From positions 132,688-196,687 of the forward strand of contig CAJTCH010000002.1 of NCBI GenBank assembly GCA_910574715.1: a DNA stretch of 64,000 bases, in the 5' to 3' direction. The translations under genes were made by a program, and so were the position numbers. Every line of letters begins with the position of its first letter. Within the stretch, counting starts at the first letter, position 1. Positions 1 through 9,567 of the stretch are shown here, in pieces. The notes under the pieces were generated by a model that made no database searches, was not told the origin of the DNA, and worked only from the letters and a program-made list of their open reading frames with translations. The stretch is from Lachnospiraceae bacterium (lineage in GTDB: Bacteria; Bacillota; Clostridia; Lachnospirales; Lachnospiraceae).

Positions 1-118
1 AGCCCCCGCGGACAAGGTCTCTTCTGAGAAACTTATGTGTATTTTTTCATACAATGGCGCGTAATGCACGTACATAAATCCACCCGCCAGAAACCGTATA
101 TGCCCGCGTAAGAACTGC

Positions 119-1495
119 TCACAGCGCAAACACCGCGCTCACGATCGCAAAATACACGCTGATGGTACTGATGTCCACCAACGTAGAGATCAGAGGCGTC
201 GCCATGATCGCCGGGTCAAGCCCCGCTTTCTCCGCCGCAAGCGGCAGCGTACATCCGACCACCTTCGCAATAATGATCGTACATGCCATGGTCCCCCCGA
301 TGGTAAATGCCATCATAAGATTCCCCTGTCCCATCAGCATGATACGGATCCCATTGACTACCGACAAGATCACGCTGATGCACACCGCGATCCGCACCTC
401 TTTCCAGATGACCTTCAGCACATCCTTGAATTCGATCTCTCCAACCGCAAGCCCGCGGATCACCAGCGTCGAGCTCTGCGAGCCGCAGTTCCCCCCGGTT
501 CCCGTCAGCATCGGAATGAATCCGGCAAGCTGCGGCATGACGGCAAGCGCGCTCTCATAGCTGTTCATGATCATCTGCGTCACCGTAGCCGAGAGCATCA
601 GGAACATCAGCCACGGAATACGGCTCTTCACATGTTCCAATACCGTTGTCCCAAAATACGACTCCTCGCTTGGATGGACACCGGCCATGATACTGATATC
701 CTCCGTCGTCTCTTCCTGCAGGACCAGCATGGCATCGTCAACCGTCACGATCCCCACCATACACATCTCATGATCCACGATCGGCAGCGCGATCAGGCCG
801 TACTTGGTAATCGTCCTCGCCGCGTCCTCCTGATCGTCCGTCGTCTGGGCATAGAGCATATTCGTATCCATGATCTCTTCGATCAGCTTCGATTCGCTGG
901 TCGTCAAGAGCTCCTTTACATCCACCACTCCGATCAGCTTCTTCTTCTCGGTCACATAGCAGGTATAGATCGTCTCCCGGTTAAGCCCCACCTGACGGAT
1001 CCTAAGTATCGCATCTGCGACCGTCATCTCCTTGCGGAGCGCGATGTAATCCACATTCATCACGCTTCCGGCGCTGTCCTCCGGGTACTGGAGCAATTGA
1101 TTGATCTGTCTCCTCTTCTCCTCATCCGTAGCCATCAGAAGCCTGTCCACCACATTGGCCGGCATCTCCTCCAATACGTCCACCGTATCGTCCAGATACA
1201 TCTCCTCCATGACCTCTTCAAGCTCTGAGTCCGTCAGCGAATTGATCAGCTGCTCGCGCATATCGCTGTTCATATAAGCAAATGTCTCTGCCGCTTCTTC
1301 CTTCGCCAGAAGCCGGAATACCATCACCGTCTGCTTCTGGTTGAAATTCTCCAGGATCTCGGCCAGGTCCACCGGATACATATTATTTTCCAGTTCCTCT
1401 TTTAATTCCTTATACTGACGTCCCTCAAGCATCCGCAGTATACGTTCTTCCGTCAGCTCTTCTTTCCATTCCTCTTTCCATTCTTCTCTCATCAT
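119..1495 (-). CDS. mgtE: Magnesium transporter MgtE
   Basis: Inner-membrane Mg2+ channel/transporter. In the 458-aa product the order is a charged N-terminal helical MgtE_N domain (about residues 20-135), a CBS-domain pair (about 140-260) that senses cytosolic Mg2+ in the family, and a C-terminal region of about five membrane helices (290-458). The pore-region motif GTGGNCGSQSST and the last-helix motif PLISTLVDISTIS, with the conserved Asp, are both visible, and the length is normal. I chose the internal ATG at 1495 because GGGGAGGAGGG lies about 6 nt upstream; the longer frame to 1543 starts inside the promoter region. It diverges from tmcAL. No M-box Mg2+ riboswitch fits in the short upstream region, so control by that RNA is not expected here. 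Confidence 0.93.
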   Translation of the reverse strand: MMREEWKEEWKEELTEERILRMLEGRQYKELKEELENNMYPVDLAEILENFNQKQTVMVFRLLAKEEAAETFAYMNSDMREQLINSLTDSELEEVMEEMYLDDTVDVLEEMPANVVDRLLMATDEEKRRQINQLLQYPEDSAGSVMNVDYIALRKEMTVADAILRIRQVGLNRETIYTCYVTEKKKLIGVVDVKELLTTSESKLIEEIMDTNMLYAQTTDDQEDAARTITKYGLIALPIVDHEMCMVGIVTVDDAMLVLQEETTEDISIMAGVHPSEESYFGTTVLEHVKSRIPWLMFLMLSATVTQMIMNSYESALAVMPQLAGFIPMLTGTGGNCGSQSSTLVIRGLAVGEIEFKDVLKVIWKEVRIAVCISVILSVVNGIRIMLMGQGNLMMAFTIGGTMACTIIIAKVVGCTLPLAAEKAGLDPAIMATPLISTLVDISTISVYFAIVSAVFAL

Positions 1496-1547
1496 GTATC
1501 CCTCCTCCCCGGCATATTTTGCAGTTGACCGTCCGGCCAACATACAT

Positions 1548-1576
1548 TTGCATACACAACTTTAATATAGTATAAT
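1548..1576 (+). promoter_or_regulatory. Promoter of tmcAL
   Basis: TTGCAT (1548-1553), a 17-nt spacer, then a consensus TATAAT (1571-1576), 32 nt before the tmcAL start and its AAGGAG ribosome site. It overlaps the mgtE promoter on the other strand. Read directly from sequence; activity is inferred. Confidence 0.55.
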
Positions 1577-1597
1577 CAATTTCAGAAAGATATACAA
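1569..1597 (-). promoter_or_regulatory. Promoter of mgtE
   Basis: On the minus strand TTGTAT (1592-1597), a 17-nt spacer and TATACT (1569-1574). Its -10 shares four bases with the tmcAL -10, so RNA polymerase should be able to occupy only one of the two promoters at a time. Confidence 0.45.
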
Positions 1598-1607
1598 GGA
1601 GATTCTC

Positions 1608-2891
1608 ATGAAAATAGTTGGACTGATCACAGAATACAACCCGTTCCACAACGGACATTTATACCATATCGAGAGGGCAAAATCGATTACAGGAGCCGAT
1701 ACCGCCATCGTCGTCATGAGCGGCAACTATGTACAGCGCGGCGCGCCGGCCATTATGCCGAAGCATCTGCGGGCAGAGGTCGCTCTTAAGGCCGGGGTCG
1801 GCCTCATCCTGGAGCTTCCGGTCTGCTATGCCGTTGGAAGCGCAGAATTCTTCGCGGCCGGAGCCGTCTCCCTCTTTGAACAGCTTGGGTGCATAGATTC
1901 CATCTGTTTTGGAAGCGAGTGCGGCGATTATGAACTTCTTTCGCGGATCGCCCATATCCTTGCCGATGAACCGGACGAATTCAGGCTCCGTCTTCAGGAC
2001 GCCCTGAAGACGGGCATGTCCTTCCCGCGCGCAAGGCAGACTGCCTTAAGAGAATACCTGAAGGACGATTCGCTGGATCTGGTTCTCGAGAAACCCAACA
2101 ACATCTTGGGGATCGAATACCTCAAGGCGCTCTATCAGCGGCAAAGCCCCATCAAGTCCTACACCATCAAGCGTATCGTCTCAGGATATCATGACACCCG
2201 GCTTTCCGGCTCTTACAGCTCTGCGTCCGCCATCCGAAGACTCCTTGACTATGCCAGCCAGTCCATCCTCGTTGAGAAAGACGGCATGTTCGATGAGCCT
2301 GTCCTGTCTGAAGTCCTGACACGCTTAGAAGGCCAGGTACCGCTCTCCTGCATCCGGACGCTGGAAGAGACCCATCGGACCCGTTATCCCATCTATGCCA
2401 ATGATTTCTCACTGCTGTTAAAATACCGTCTCCTGCGGGAGACCAGGGAGACGCTGACTGAATACCAGGATATCACGGAAGACCTCGCCAACCGCATAAT
2501 GAACCATGCCAATGATTTTATATCCTTCGACCAGTTCTGCGATCTTCTGAAGACCAGAGATATGACCTATACACGCATCAGCAGAAGTCTCTTCCATATC
2601 CTGCTGAATATCAGGAAATCTGACATACAGACCTATCAGGAACAGGGGTACTGCCAATATGCCCGCATCCTTGGTTTCCGCCGTGATGCCAAAAGGCTTC
2701 TCTCTATCCTGAAGCACAGCTCTAAGGTCCCTCTGATTTCGAAGCTGACACAGACAGGCGGCCTGACTTCTGCCGGCCTTGCCATGCAGCAAAATGACAT
2801 CTTCGCGTCAAACCTGTATGAAAGCATCATTACCGACAAGTACAAGATGCCCTTTATCAATGAATACCAGCATCAGATCCTCCGGATCTGA
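1608..2891 (+). CDS. tmcAL: tRNA(Met) cytidine acetate ligase TmcAL (YlbM family)
   Basis: Cytosolic nucleotidyltransferase-fold enzyme that in Firmicutes makes N4-acetylcytidine at the wobble position of elongator tRNA-Met from acetate and ATP. The N-terminus MKIVGLITEYNPFHNGH carries the HxGH-type nucleotide-binding motif (residues 15-18), followed by VMSGNYVQRG (about 41-50), both typical of the family. The length of 427 aa is near the usual 400-430. The ATG at 1608 has AAGGAG 8 nt upstream. The gene stands alone on the plus strand and converges on degV, with a perfect inverted repeat covering its stop codon. Confidence 0.93.
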   Translation: MKIVGLITEYNPFHNGHLYHIERAKSITGADTAIVVMSGNYVQRGAPAIMPKHLRAEVALKAGVGLILELPVCYAVGSAEFFAAGAVSLFEQLGCIDSICFGSECGDYELLSRIAHILADEPDEFRLRLQDALKTGMSFPRARQTALREYLKDDSLDLVLEKPNNILGIEYLKALYQRQSPIKSYTIKRIVSGYHDTRLSGSYSSASAIRRLLDYASQSILVEKDGMFDEPVLSEVLTRLEGQVPLSCIRTLEETHRTRYPIYANDFSLLLKYRLLRETRETLTEYQDITEDLANRIMNHANDFISFDQFCDLLKTRDMTYTRISRSLFHILLNIRKSDIQTYQEQGYCQYARILGFRRDAKRLLSILKHSSKVPLISKLTQTGGLTSAGLAMQQNDIFASNLYESIITDKYKMPFINEYQHQILRI

Positions 2892-2899
2892 TGCTGGTA
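2865..2899. terminator. Perfect 16-bp inverted repeat between convergent tmcAL and degV
   Basis: Left arm 2865-2880, 3-nt loop, right arm 2884-2899, all 16 pairs matching. It overlaps the last codons and stop of tmcAL. Neither side has a clear U-tract, so it is a candidate bidirectional terminator or 3'-end stabilising hairpin rather than a textbook intrinsic terminator. Confidence 0.55.
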
Positions 2900-2909
2900 C
2901 AAACATATA

Positions 2910-3767
2910 CTAATATTCTGCTTTCTTGATACAGGCAACAGCCTTCGAGCCTGCCCCTATATGGCAGGATACGCTGAGAGACAATCGATCCATATGGACA
3001 TCATATCCAGGGAACCTTGCCTCGATCTCACCTTTCCACTCCTTCGCCTCTTCCTCGGAGCAGGTATAAGCCGCATGGATATACATCTCTTTCCCTGCAA
3101 ACCGCCCTGTCAGGTCCTTCTGCGCAGCATCTAACATTGCCTTTTTCGCCGCTTTCCAGCCGCGCACCTTGGCATAAGAGTCAAGCTTCTCTCCCTGGAT
3201 CTGCAGCACCGGCTTCAGATTCAGCACCGTACCGATCGCCGCCGCTGCCGGCGTGACCCTGCCGCCCTTTTTTAAGTATTTCAGAGTATCAACGGTAATA
3301 TAGATACTGGCTTCCAGCTTCTCACGCATCAGCACGTCGTCGATCTCCTGGGCGCTCATCCCCTTTTCTGCCATCTCAAGGGCGTCCAGCACAGACTGTC
3401 TCTGAGAGATGGAGATTCTCTGATTATCGATCACATGGACTCTTCCGTCATAATCCTTCGCCAGGCCGATCGCAGTCTCACAGGAACTGCTTAAACCGCT
3501 TGACATCGGGATATAGATGATCTCATCGTATTCCTTCAAGATCTCATCCCACAGATCGATCACGTCCCCGGGCGACGGCTGAGAGGTGGATATGTCAGCA
3601 TCCTCCGCAAGCCTCCGATAGAATTCCTCCTGTGTCAGTGTAATATCTTCAAAAAACAGCTCTCCATTGATATAGAACGGCATCGGCAGTACCCGGATGC
3701 CAAGTTCCTTTGCCTCCTTCTGCGTGATCCCGCTGTTACTGTCTGTCACAATCGCTACTCTTCCCAT
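2910..3767 (-). CDS. DegV family fatty-acid-binding protein
   Basis: Cytosolic two-domain protein of the DegV/FakB family, which bind one fatty acid; FakB members present it to the kinase FakA. The start MGRVAIVTDSNSGI and the loop STSQPSPGD (about residue 60-68) are the family's ligand-binding signatures, and HVIDNQ and the G-rich KKGGRVTP motif follow. The 285-aa length is standard. A GAGAGG ribosome site precedes the ATG. It is the last gene of a minus-strand run and lies 12 nt after the DUF711-family gene. No FakA-like gene is visible in the window, so the lipid role is inferred from the family only. Confidence 0.88.
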   Translation of the reverse strand: MGRVAIVTDSNSGITQKEAKELGIRVLPMPFYINGELFFEDITLTQEEFYRRLAEDADISTSQPSPGDVIDLWDEILKEYDEIIYIPMSSGLSSSCETAIGLAKDYDGRVHVIDNQRISISQRQSVLDALEMAEKGMSAQEIDDVLMREKLEASIYITVDTLKYLKKGGRVTPAAAAIGTVLNLKPVLQIQGEKLDSYAKVRGWKAAKKAMLDAAQKDLTGRFAGKEMYIHAAYTCSEEEAKEWKGEIEARFPGYDVHMDRLSLSVSCHIGAGSKAVACIKKAEY

Positions 3768-3779
3768 CCTTATACCTCT

Positions 3780-5144
3780 CTAATTCTTGAAACTGTGAAT
3801 CGGAGCCGGAATCCTTCCCTGCCGGTTCACGAACTTACTGCAGTCAAATTCATTGACCGGAATGATGGGCGCATACCCTAGCAGCCCGCCGAACTGTGCG
3901 GTATCTCCCACATCTTTCCCGATAACCGGGATCAGGCGTACGGCCGTCGTCTTCTGGTTGACCATACCGATCGCCATCTCATCTGCAATGATGCCCGATA
4001 TGGTCGCCGCACTCGTCTTTCCCGGAACCGCGATCATATCAAGCCCCACGGAACATACGCAGGTCATTGCTTCTAATTTCTCCAGGGTAAGGGCTCCAAG
4101 CTTCACCGCATCGATCATCCCCTGATCCTCGCTCACAGGGATAAATGCGCCGCTCAATCCCCCCACATAGGAAGAAGCCATAACCCCGCCCTTCTTCACC
4201 TGATCGTTCAGCATGGCGAGCGCCGCGGTTGTCCCCGGCGCGCCCACTCTCTCAAGACCGATCTCTTCCAGGATCTCAGCCACACTGTCCCCCACTGACG
4301 GCGTCGGAGCCAGCGACAGATCCACGATCCCAAACGGAATCCCAAGCCTCTTAGATGCCTCGCCTGCTACAAGCTGACCTACCCTGGTCACCTTGAACGC
4401 AGTCTTCTTGATAGTCTCACACAGCTTCTCAAAATTCCTGCCCCGCATCTTCTCAATAGCATGCTTGACCACGCCCGGACCGCTGACTCCCACATTGATG
4501 ACTGCGTCCCCTTCCGTGACTCCAAGAAACGCTCCCGCCATGAACGGATTATCATCCGGCGCATTGCAGAATACCACCAGTTTGGCACATCCCAGCGAAT
4601 CATTCTCCTTCGTTGCTTCTGCCGTCGCTTTGACGATCTCTCCGCACAGACGCACCGCATCCATGTTGATTCCAGTCCTGGTAGACCCTACATTGACGGA
4701 ACTGCAGACACGTTCCGTAGATGCCAGCGCCTCCGGAATGGAGCGGATCAGATCCTCATCGCTCTTGGTCATGTATTTGGAAACCAGCGCGGAATACCCG
4801 CCGATAAAATTCACACCGACATTCCCGGCCGCCGCATCCAGCGTCTTAGCTACCGTCACATAATCTTCGGAACATCTGCACGCCGACCCACCGATCAGGG
4901 AAACAGGAGTGATCGAGATCCTCTTGTTCACGATCGGTATACCGAATTCCTTCTCGATCGCCTCCCCGGTTGAAACAAGGTCGCGCGCAACCGTCGTAAT
5001 CTTCTTATATATCTTCTCATTGAGCCGCTCCAGATCTGAGTCAATACAGTCTAACAGACTGATTCCCAGCGTGATCGTCCTGACATCCAGGTTCTCTTGC
5101 TCGATCATCTGATTCGTCTCATATACTTCATATCTGTTAATCAT
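3780..5144 (-). CDS. PFL family protein (UPF0210/DUF711)
   Basis: A 454-aa protein of the conserved UPF0210 family, named for weak similarity to the pyruvate-formate-lyase fold; no reaction is established. Family-typical stretches are the N-terminal [47 protein letters not shown] and the Gly/Ala-rich C-terminal half ([19 protein letters not shown]). No signal peptide or membrane segment is seen, so it should be cytosolic. It follows the small ACT-domain gene by 51 nt; this pairing recurs across Firmicutes and suggests the ACT protein regulates it through a small-molecule ligand. The function is unknown. Confidence 0.9.
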   Translation of the reverse strand: MINRYEVYETNQMIEQENLDVRTITLGISLLDCIDSDLERLNEKIYKKITTVARDLVSTGEAIEKEFGIPIVNKRISITPVSLIGGSACRCSEDYVTVAKTLDAAAGNVGVNFIGGYSALVSKYMTKSDEDLIRSIPEALASTERVCSSVNVGSTRTGINMDAVRLCGEIVKATAEATKENDSLGCAKLVVFCNAPDDNPFMAGAFLGVTEGDAVINVGVSGPGVVKHAIEKMRGRNFEKLCETIKKTAFKVTRVGQLVAGEASKRLGIPFGIVDLSLAPTPSVGDSVAEILEEIGLERVGAPGTTAALAMLNDQVKKGGVMASSYVGGLSGAFIPVSEDQGMIDAVKLGALTLEKLEAMTCVCSVGLDMIAVPGKTSAATISGIIADEMAIGMVNQKTTAVRLIPVIGKDVGDTAQFGGLLGYAPIIPVNEFDCSKFVNRQGRIPAPIHSFKN

Positions 5145-5195
5145 ATCCTACCGTCCCGGCAGACAGTCCGCCAGCCTTTCTTATCATATCAGCAT

Positions 5196-5468
5196 CTACA
5201 GTCTGTGCATTTTCTCGAAGATCTCTTCTCTCTGACAATGGATCGACACTCCGATCGTCCTGCCAAGCTCCTCCAGCTCCTTCGCCACATCCTGTATCTC
5301 CTTGTCCGTATTTGTAACATCCACGATCGCCATCATATTAAAATATCCGTCCACGATCGTCTGGGAAATGTCCAATATATTGATATTCGCTTCTGCCAGA
5401 TACATACAAGTCTTCGCTATGATCCCTACTCTGTCTTTGCCCACAACCGTGATAACACATTTCTTCAT
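5196..5468 (-). CDS. ACT domain-containing protein (UPF0237)
   Basis: A 90-aa single ACT domain. The start MKKCVITVVGKDRVGIIAK has the Gly-rich turn used by ACT domains to bind amino acids, with strand-helix alternation continuing to the end. It resembles GcvR-type and UPF0237 stand-alone ACT proteins, which act as small regulatory subunits in the cytosol. It sits directly upstream of the UPF0210 gene and 27 nt after the metallo-beta-lactamase gene. Its ligand cannot be read from the sequence. Confidence 0.88.
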   Translation of the reverse strand: MKKCVITVVGKDRVGIIAKTCMYLAEANINILDISQTIVDGYFNMMAIVDVTNTDKEIQDVAKELEELGRTIGVSIHCQREEIFEKMHRL

Positions 5469-5495
5469 CTTCGTCCTCCCTGATTCGCCTTCCGC

Positions 5496-6293
5496 CTAAA
5501 GTGTAATAACCTCAGATACTGTATCTCTCTTTGCCACCATCATAGGGATGTCCTCTCCCCTGTACGGATTATCACCGAAGCTTACCTCCAGTTTTACCGT
5601 CTCATATGCCAGCTCCGCATAATTATTCTCCTTGCTCAGATGTCCCAGAACCACATACTGAAGCTCATCGTGCAAGATATCACACAGAAGCCTTCCCGAC
5701 AACTCATTAGACAGATGTCCCTGATCTCCCATCACTCTTCTCTTAAGAGGATAAGGATAGGGGCCTACCTCCAACATATGTATATCATGGTTCGCTTCTA
5801 AGACCACGGCATTCAGTTTCTTCAGATGCTCCACCGTATATTCATCATATTTGCCAAGGTCTGTCGCCACCGCGACAGATTTGTCCTGATTCTCGATCCG
5901 GTATCCCGAAGGCTCCCTTGCGTCATGGGAGATTGCAAAAGGACAGATCTTCATGCCTCCCAGTGTGAATTTCTCATCCACCCTTATCTCATGCAGGATC
6001 CCTTCCGGAAGCTTCCCCAGAGAATGACAGCAACGGATTCCCTCGATCGTGCCCTTCGTCCCATAGATGGGAATCTTATATTTCCTGCTGAATACACCAA
6101 GTCCCTGTATATGGTCGATATGTTCGTGTGTGACCAGGATTCCCTCAATCTCGTCCCCCTTGATCCCCAGTGTATGTAAGCCTTCTTCCACTCTCTTCTT
6201 GCTGATTCCCGTATCCACCAGAAGATGCGTCCTGTCATCCCCCACGTAGATACAGTTGCCGCTGCTCCCACTGGCAATGCTGCATAACCTCAT
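5496..6293 (-). CDS. MBL-fold metallohydrolase (YycJ/WalJ-like)
   Basis: A 265-aa metallo-beta-lactamase-fold hydrolase. The N-terminus MRLCSIASGSSGNCIYVGDD followed by LLVDTGIS and the zinc motif THEHIDHIQGL (HxHxDH) is characteristic of the YycJ/WalJ group; further ligands lie in AISHDAREPSG, ATDLG, EANHD and VLGHLSKENN. In other Firmicutes this group is linked to cell-wall two-component operons and to 5' exonuclease-like activity on DNA. Here it sits instead between coaE and the ACT gene in the minus-strand operon, with no walRK nearby, so I leave the substrate open. Confidence 0.88.
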   Translation of the reverse strand: MRLCSIASGSSGNCIYVGDDRTHLLVDTGISKKRVEEGLHTLGIKGDEIEGILVTHEHIDHIQGLGVFSRKYKIPIYGTKGTIEGIRCCHSLGKLPEGILHEIRVDEKFTLGGMKICPFAISHDAREPSGYRIENQDKSVAVATDLGKYDEYTVEHLKKLNAVVLEANHDIHMLEVGPYPYPLKRRVMGDQGHLSNELSGRLLCDILHDELQYVVLGHLSKENNYAELAYETVKLEVSFGDNPYRGEDIPMMVAKRDTVSEVITL

Positions 6294-6347
6294 AATCTCA
6301 TTCTGTCCTTCCTGTTAATCTTCCGCCATATTATCAGATCGTCCATC

Positions 6348-6938
6348 CTACAGATCTGCCACAATATCGTCAAGCTGTATCTGCGTCTCTTCAAATGTAT
6401 TGCTGTTATCGATCACCCTGTCGCAATGCTTCATGAACATGGACTTTGGCAGCTGCGCCGCAATAATGTCATCTACCTTCTTCGCATCGTATCCACGCGT
6501 ATAGATCAGCCGCTTCCTGCGGATAGAAGCCTCCACATAGACATACCATATCTCATCGCACATCTTATCGTAATGTGTCTCTATCAGGAGTGCAGATTCT
6601 ATGATAAACAGATTCGTATTCTTCCGCTCTTCCTTTGCAATCTTCCTTAAGATCTCTTCCTCCACCGCAGGATGAACGATAGCGTTAAGCTCGCTGCGCC
6701 GGGCATCGTCCGAAAACACGATGCCGGCCAGCTTATCTCTGTCCAATTCACCCTTGTCGTCCAGGATCTCCGTTCCAAAACATTCTACGATCGCATCAAA
6801 ACATTTCGTCCCCTTCTTCTGGAGTTTCTTTCCTACCGCATCCGCCTGGCAGATCGTCGCACCATACTTGTTATTCAGATATTCCAATATCTGTGTCTTC
6901 CCTGCTCCTACTCCGCCAGTAATTCCTATAATCTTCAT
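6348..6938 (-). CDS. coaE: Dephospho-CoA kinase
   Basis: Last step of coenzyme A synthesis: ATP-dependent phosphorylation of dephospho-CoA. The 196-aa product begins MKIIGITGGVGAGKTQ, with the P-loop GGVGAGKT at residues 8-15; QADAVGKK, VHPAVEEEI and the lid region with RRKRLIYTRGYD follow, all as expected. I set the start at the ATG at 6938, preceded by AGAGGTG, rather than the longer frame to 7007 that runs back over the end of polA. It begins 13 nt after the polA stop, a frequent order in Clostridia. Confidence 0.94.
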   Translation of the reverse strand: MKIIGITGGVGAGKTQILEYLNNKYGATICQADAVGKKLQKKGTKCFDAIVECFGTEILDDKGELDRDKLAGIVFSDDARRSELNAIVHPAVEEEILRKIAKEERKNTNLFIIESALLIETHYDKMCDEIWYVYVEASIRRKRLIYTRGYDAKKVDDIIAAQLPKSMFMKHCDRVIDNSNTFEETQIQLDDIVADL

Positions 6939-6951
6939 GACCTTACACCTC

Positions 6952-9567
6952 TTACTTTGCTTCGTACCAGTTCTCTCCTGTGTGCATATCCACTTCCAAC
7001 GGTACATCTAACGAAACAGCCTGTTCCATCTCTTCTCTCAGGATATTCTTTATCTCGTCAAGTTCCGGCTTATACGCCTCTATCAACAGCTCGTCATGAA
7101 CCTGAAGGACAAGCCTTGATCTCATCTGCCTCTCTCTAAGCCGTCTCTGTACACCTATCATCGCGATCTTGATGATGTCCGCCGCCGTTCCCTGGATCGG
7201 AGCATTCATCGCCACCCTCTCGCCGAAAGACCGCTGCATGAAATTGCTCGACTTAAGCTCCGGAACCGGACGTCGCCTTCCGAAAAGCGTCACCACATAT
7301 CCCATCTTCTTCGCATGCTTCACCGTATCATCCAGAAAGCTTTTGATCCCCGGATAGGTCTTAAAATAATCTTCTATATACTGTGCCGCCTCTTTCTTCG
7401 TGATACTTAGATCCTGGCTCAGCCCAAAAGAGCTGATTCCATACACGATCCCAAAGTTCACCGCCTTCGCATTGCGCCGCTGCTGAGACGTCACCTCCTC
7501 AAAAGGCACATGGAAGACCTGGGATGCCGTGATCCTGTGAATATCCTCCTGTTCCCTGTACGCCTCGATCAGATTAGGATCGCCGGAACAGTGCGCCAAT
7601 ACCCTAAGCTCGATCTGCGAATAGTCCGCGTCCACGAATACATATCCGTCCTCCGGTATAAACACCTTGCGGATCAGCCTTCCAAGCTCCATCCGCACCG
7701 GAATATTCTGAAGATTCGGCTCTGTACTGCTGAGCCGCCCGGTCGCCGTGATCGTCTGATGAAACTTACTGCGGATCCTTCCATCTTCGCAGATGTAATT
7801 GGCAAGACCGTCCGCGTAGGTGGATTTTAATTTTGAATACTGCCTGTATTCTAATATCTTCTCAATCACCGGATAATCCGGCGCCAGCTTCTCCAATACA
7901 TCCGCCGCCGTTGAGTATCCCGTCTTCGTCTTCTTCCCGCCGGGGATCTTCATATGCTCAAACAGCACGGCTCCAAGCTGCTTGGGCGAATTGATGTTGA
8001 AGGTCTCCCCGGCATCCTCATAGATCTCCTTCTCCAGTTCCGTTATCTTACTGCCAAGCTGGCTGCCGTAGAACTTAAGCGCCTCGGCCTCGACTTTCAC
8101 TCCGTTCTGCTCCATCGCATACAGCGTAAATACCAGCGGCATCTCTATCTCGGTGAACAGTCTGTCCATCTGACATTGTTTAAGCTTCTCCCACAGCATG
8201 GCCGAACCTGCATATGCCGTATATGCTTCGTAGCATACCTTTACGGATTCCGCCGCCTTGTCATCTATGATCAGCTTCAGCTGCTCTCTTGCCACATCCT
8301 CATAAGTATAATTATTCTTCAGCGGATTCAGCAGATACGCCGCAACCGTCGCATCAAAACAATTCTTCGCATCCTCTATCGCAAGATATCTTAACGCGGA
8401 CTTAATATCAAACATCACGAACCGATCCGTCTTACCTGCCGCTTCTGAAAGCTTCTTACCAAGCCATTCCTGCGTGATTCCATTTCCCATGCGGATACAA
8501 TAGACGTCCTCATCGGAATAACACAGACCGATTCCCCCCACCTCTGCCTGACCGGCAAAAAGCGGCAGCACTTCCTGCATATTCTGGAAGAAGCAGGCGC
8601 CGATACACTCTGCCTTCCCTGCCGCCTCAAACACTTCCTCCGCTGCCGCCAGATCCGTGATCTCCCGGAATCTCTCCTCTATCTTGCTTACCGGCGTCTT
8701 CACATCGAACCGGGACAGAAGATTCTTAAACTGCAATCTCTGAAAATATTCATAGGCTTCTTCTGTATATAGATTGCCAAGCCTCGCCTCCTCAAGCTCA
8801 TACGGGAAATCTGCGTTCACATGGATGGTAGCAAGCTCCTTGCTCATAACAGCCATATCCCAGTGCTCTGCCAGCGCTTTGGACGCCCTTGGCGGCTTCA
8901 GCTCTTCCACATGCTCATGGGCATTCTCAATGGAGTGGTATTCCACTATGATCTTCGTCGCAGTCTTCTCCCCGATACTTGGAACACCCGGAATATTGTC
9001 AGACGCATCACCCATCAGCGCTTTCACATCAATAAACTCCTGAGGAGTCACCTGGTACCGCTCCTTCACATCCCGGGCGTAGTAATCCTCCACCTCTGTC
9101 CTGCCCTGCTTCGTCTTGGGGATCCGGATCTTCACATGCTCTGTCGCAAGCTGCAGCAGATCTCTGTCTCCGGATATGACCGATACCTCCATCCCCGCTT
9201 CCTCGCATCTTCTTGACAGAGTCCCCAGAAGATCGTCCGCCTCAAGTCCGGCACACTCAATGGTCCGGACTCCCATTGCATGAAGAACCTCCTTGATCAC
9301 CGGTACCTGCTGGCGGAGTTCTTCCGCCATCGGCTTCCTGGTCCCCTTATATTCCGCATACATCTCATGCCGGAAAGTAGGTGCATGGACATCGAACGCC
9401 ACCGTCAGATACCCTGGTTTCTCCTCTTCAAGTATCCGAAACATGATCGTCAGGAAACCATAGACCGCATTCGTATGAAGCCCCTCCGAATTCGTCAGAT
9501 CCGGGAGCCCGTAAAATGCCCGATTCAAAATACTGTGTCCGTCTATTAATACAATCTTTCCATTCAT
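6952..9567 (-). CDS. polA: DNA polymerase I
   Basis: Replication and repair polymerase, 871 aa. Residues 1-290 form the 5'-3' exonuclease/flap domain (GLEADDLLGTL, GDRDLLQL, GDASDNIPGVP). A degenerate 3'-5' exonuclease domain follows (about 300-480), in which the usual catalytic acidic residues are not recognisable, as in many Bacillus and Clostridium enzymes. The polymerase domain has motif A DADYSQIELR, motif B RRNAKAVNFGIVYG and motif C VHDELLIEA. It should therefore lack proofreading. The ATG overlaps the stop of the upstream aldo/keto reductase in an ATGA arrangement, indicating translational coupling, and coaE follows. Confidence 0.96.
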   Translation of the reverse strand: MNGKIVLIDGHSILNRAFYGLPDLTNSEGLHTNAVYGFLTIMFRILEEEKPGYLTVAFDVHAPTFRHEMYAEYKGTRKPMAEELRQQVPVIKEVLHAMGVRTIECAGLEADDLLGTLSRRCEEAGMEVSVISGDRDLLQLATEHVKIRIPKTKQGRTEVEDYYARDVKERYQVTPQEFIDVKALMGDASDNIPGVPSIGEKTATKIIVEYHSIENAHEHVEELKPPRASKALAEHWDMAVMSKELATIHVNADFPYELEEARLGNLYTEEAYEYFQRLQFKNLLSRFDVKTPVSKIEERFREITDLAAAEEVFEAAGKAECIGACFFQNMQEVLPLFAGQAEVGGIGLCYSDEDVYCIRMGNGITQEWLGKKLSEAAGKTDRFVMFDIKSALRYLAIEDAKNCFDATVAAYLLNPLKNNYTYEDVAREQLKLIIDDKAAESVKVCYEAYTAYAGSAMLWEKLKQCQMDRLFTEIEMPLVFTLYAMEQNGVKVEAEALKFYGSQLGSKITELEKEIYEDAGETFNINSPKQLGAVLFEHMKIPGGKKTKTGYSTAADVLEKLAPDYPVIEKILEYRQYSKLKSTYADGLANYICEDGRIRSKFHQTITATGRLSSTEPNLQNIPVRMELGRLIRKVFIPEDGYVFVDADYSQIELRVLAHCSGDPNLIEAYREQEDIHRITASQVFHVPFEEVTSQQRRNAKAVNFGIVYGISSFGLSQDLSITKKEAAQYIEDYFKTYPGIKSFLDDTVKHAKKMGYVVTLFGRRRPVPELKSSNFMQRSFGERVAMNAPIQGTAADIIKIAMIGVQRRLRERQMRSRLVLQVHDELLIEAYKPELDEIKNILREEMEQAVSLDVPLEVDMHTGENWYEAK

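Noticed and set aside
1496..1607. M-box magnesium riboswitch ahead of mgtE
   Set aside because: The gap is only about 112 nt and is filled by divergent promoters and ribosome sites; no room for the riboswitch.
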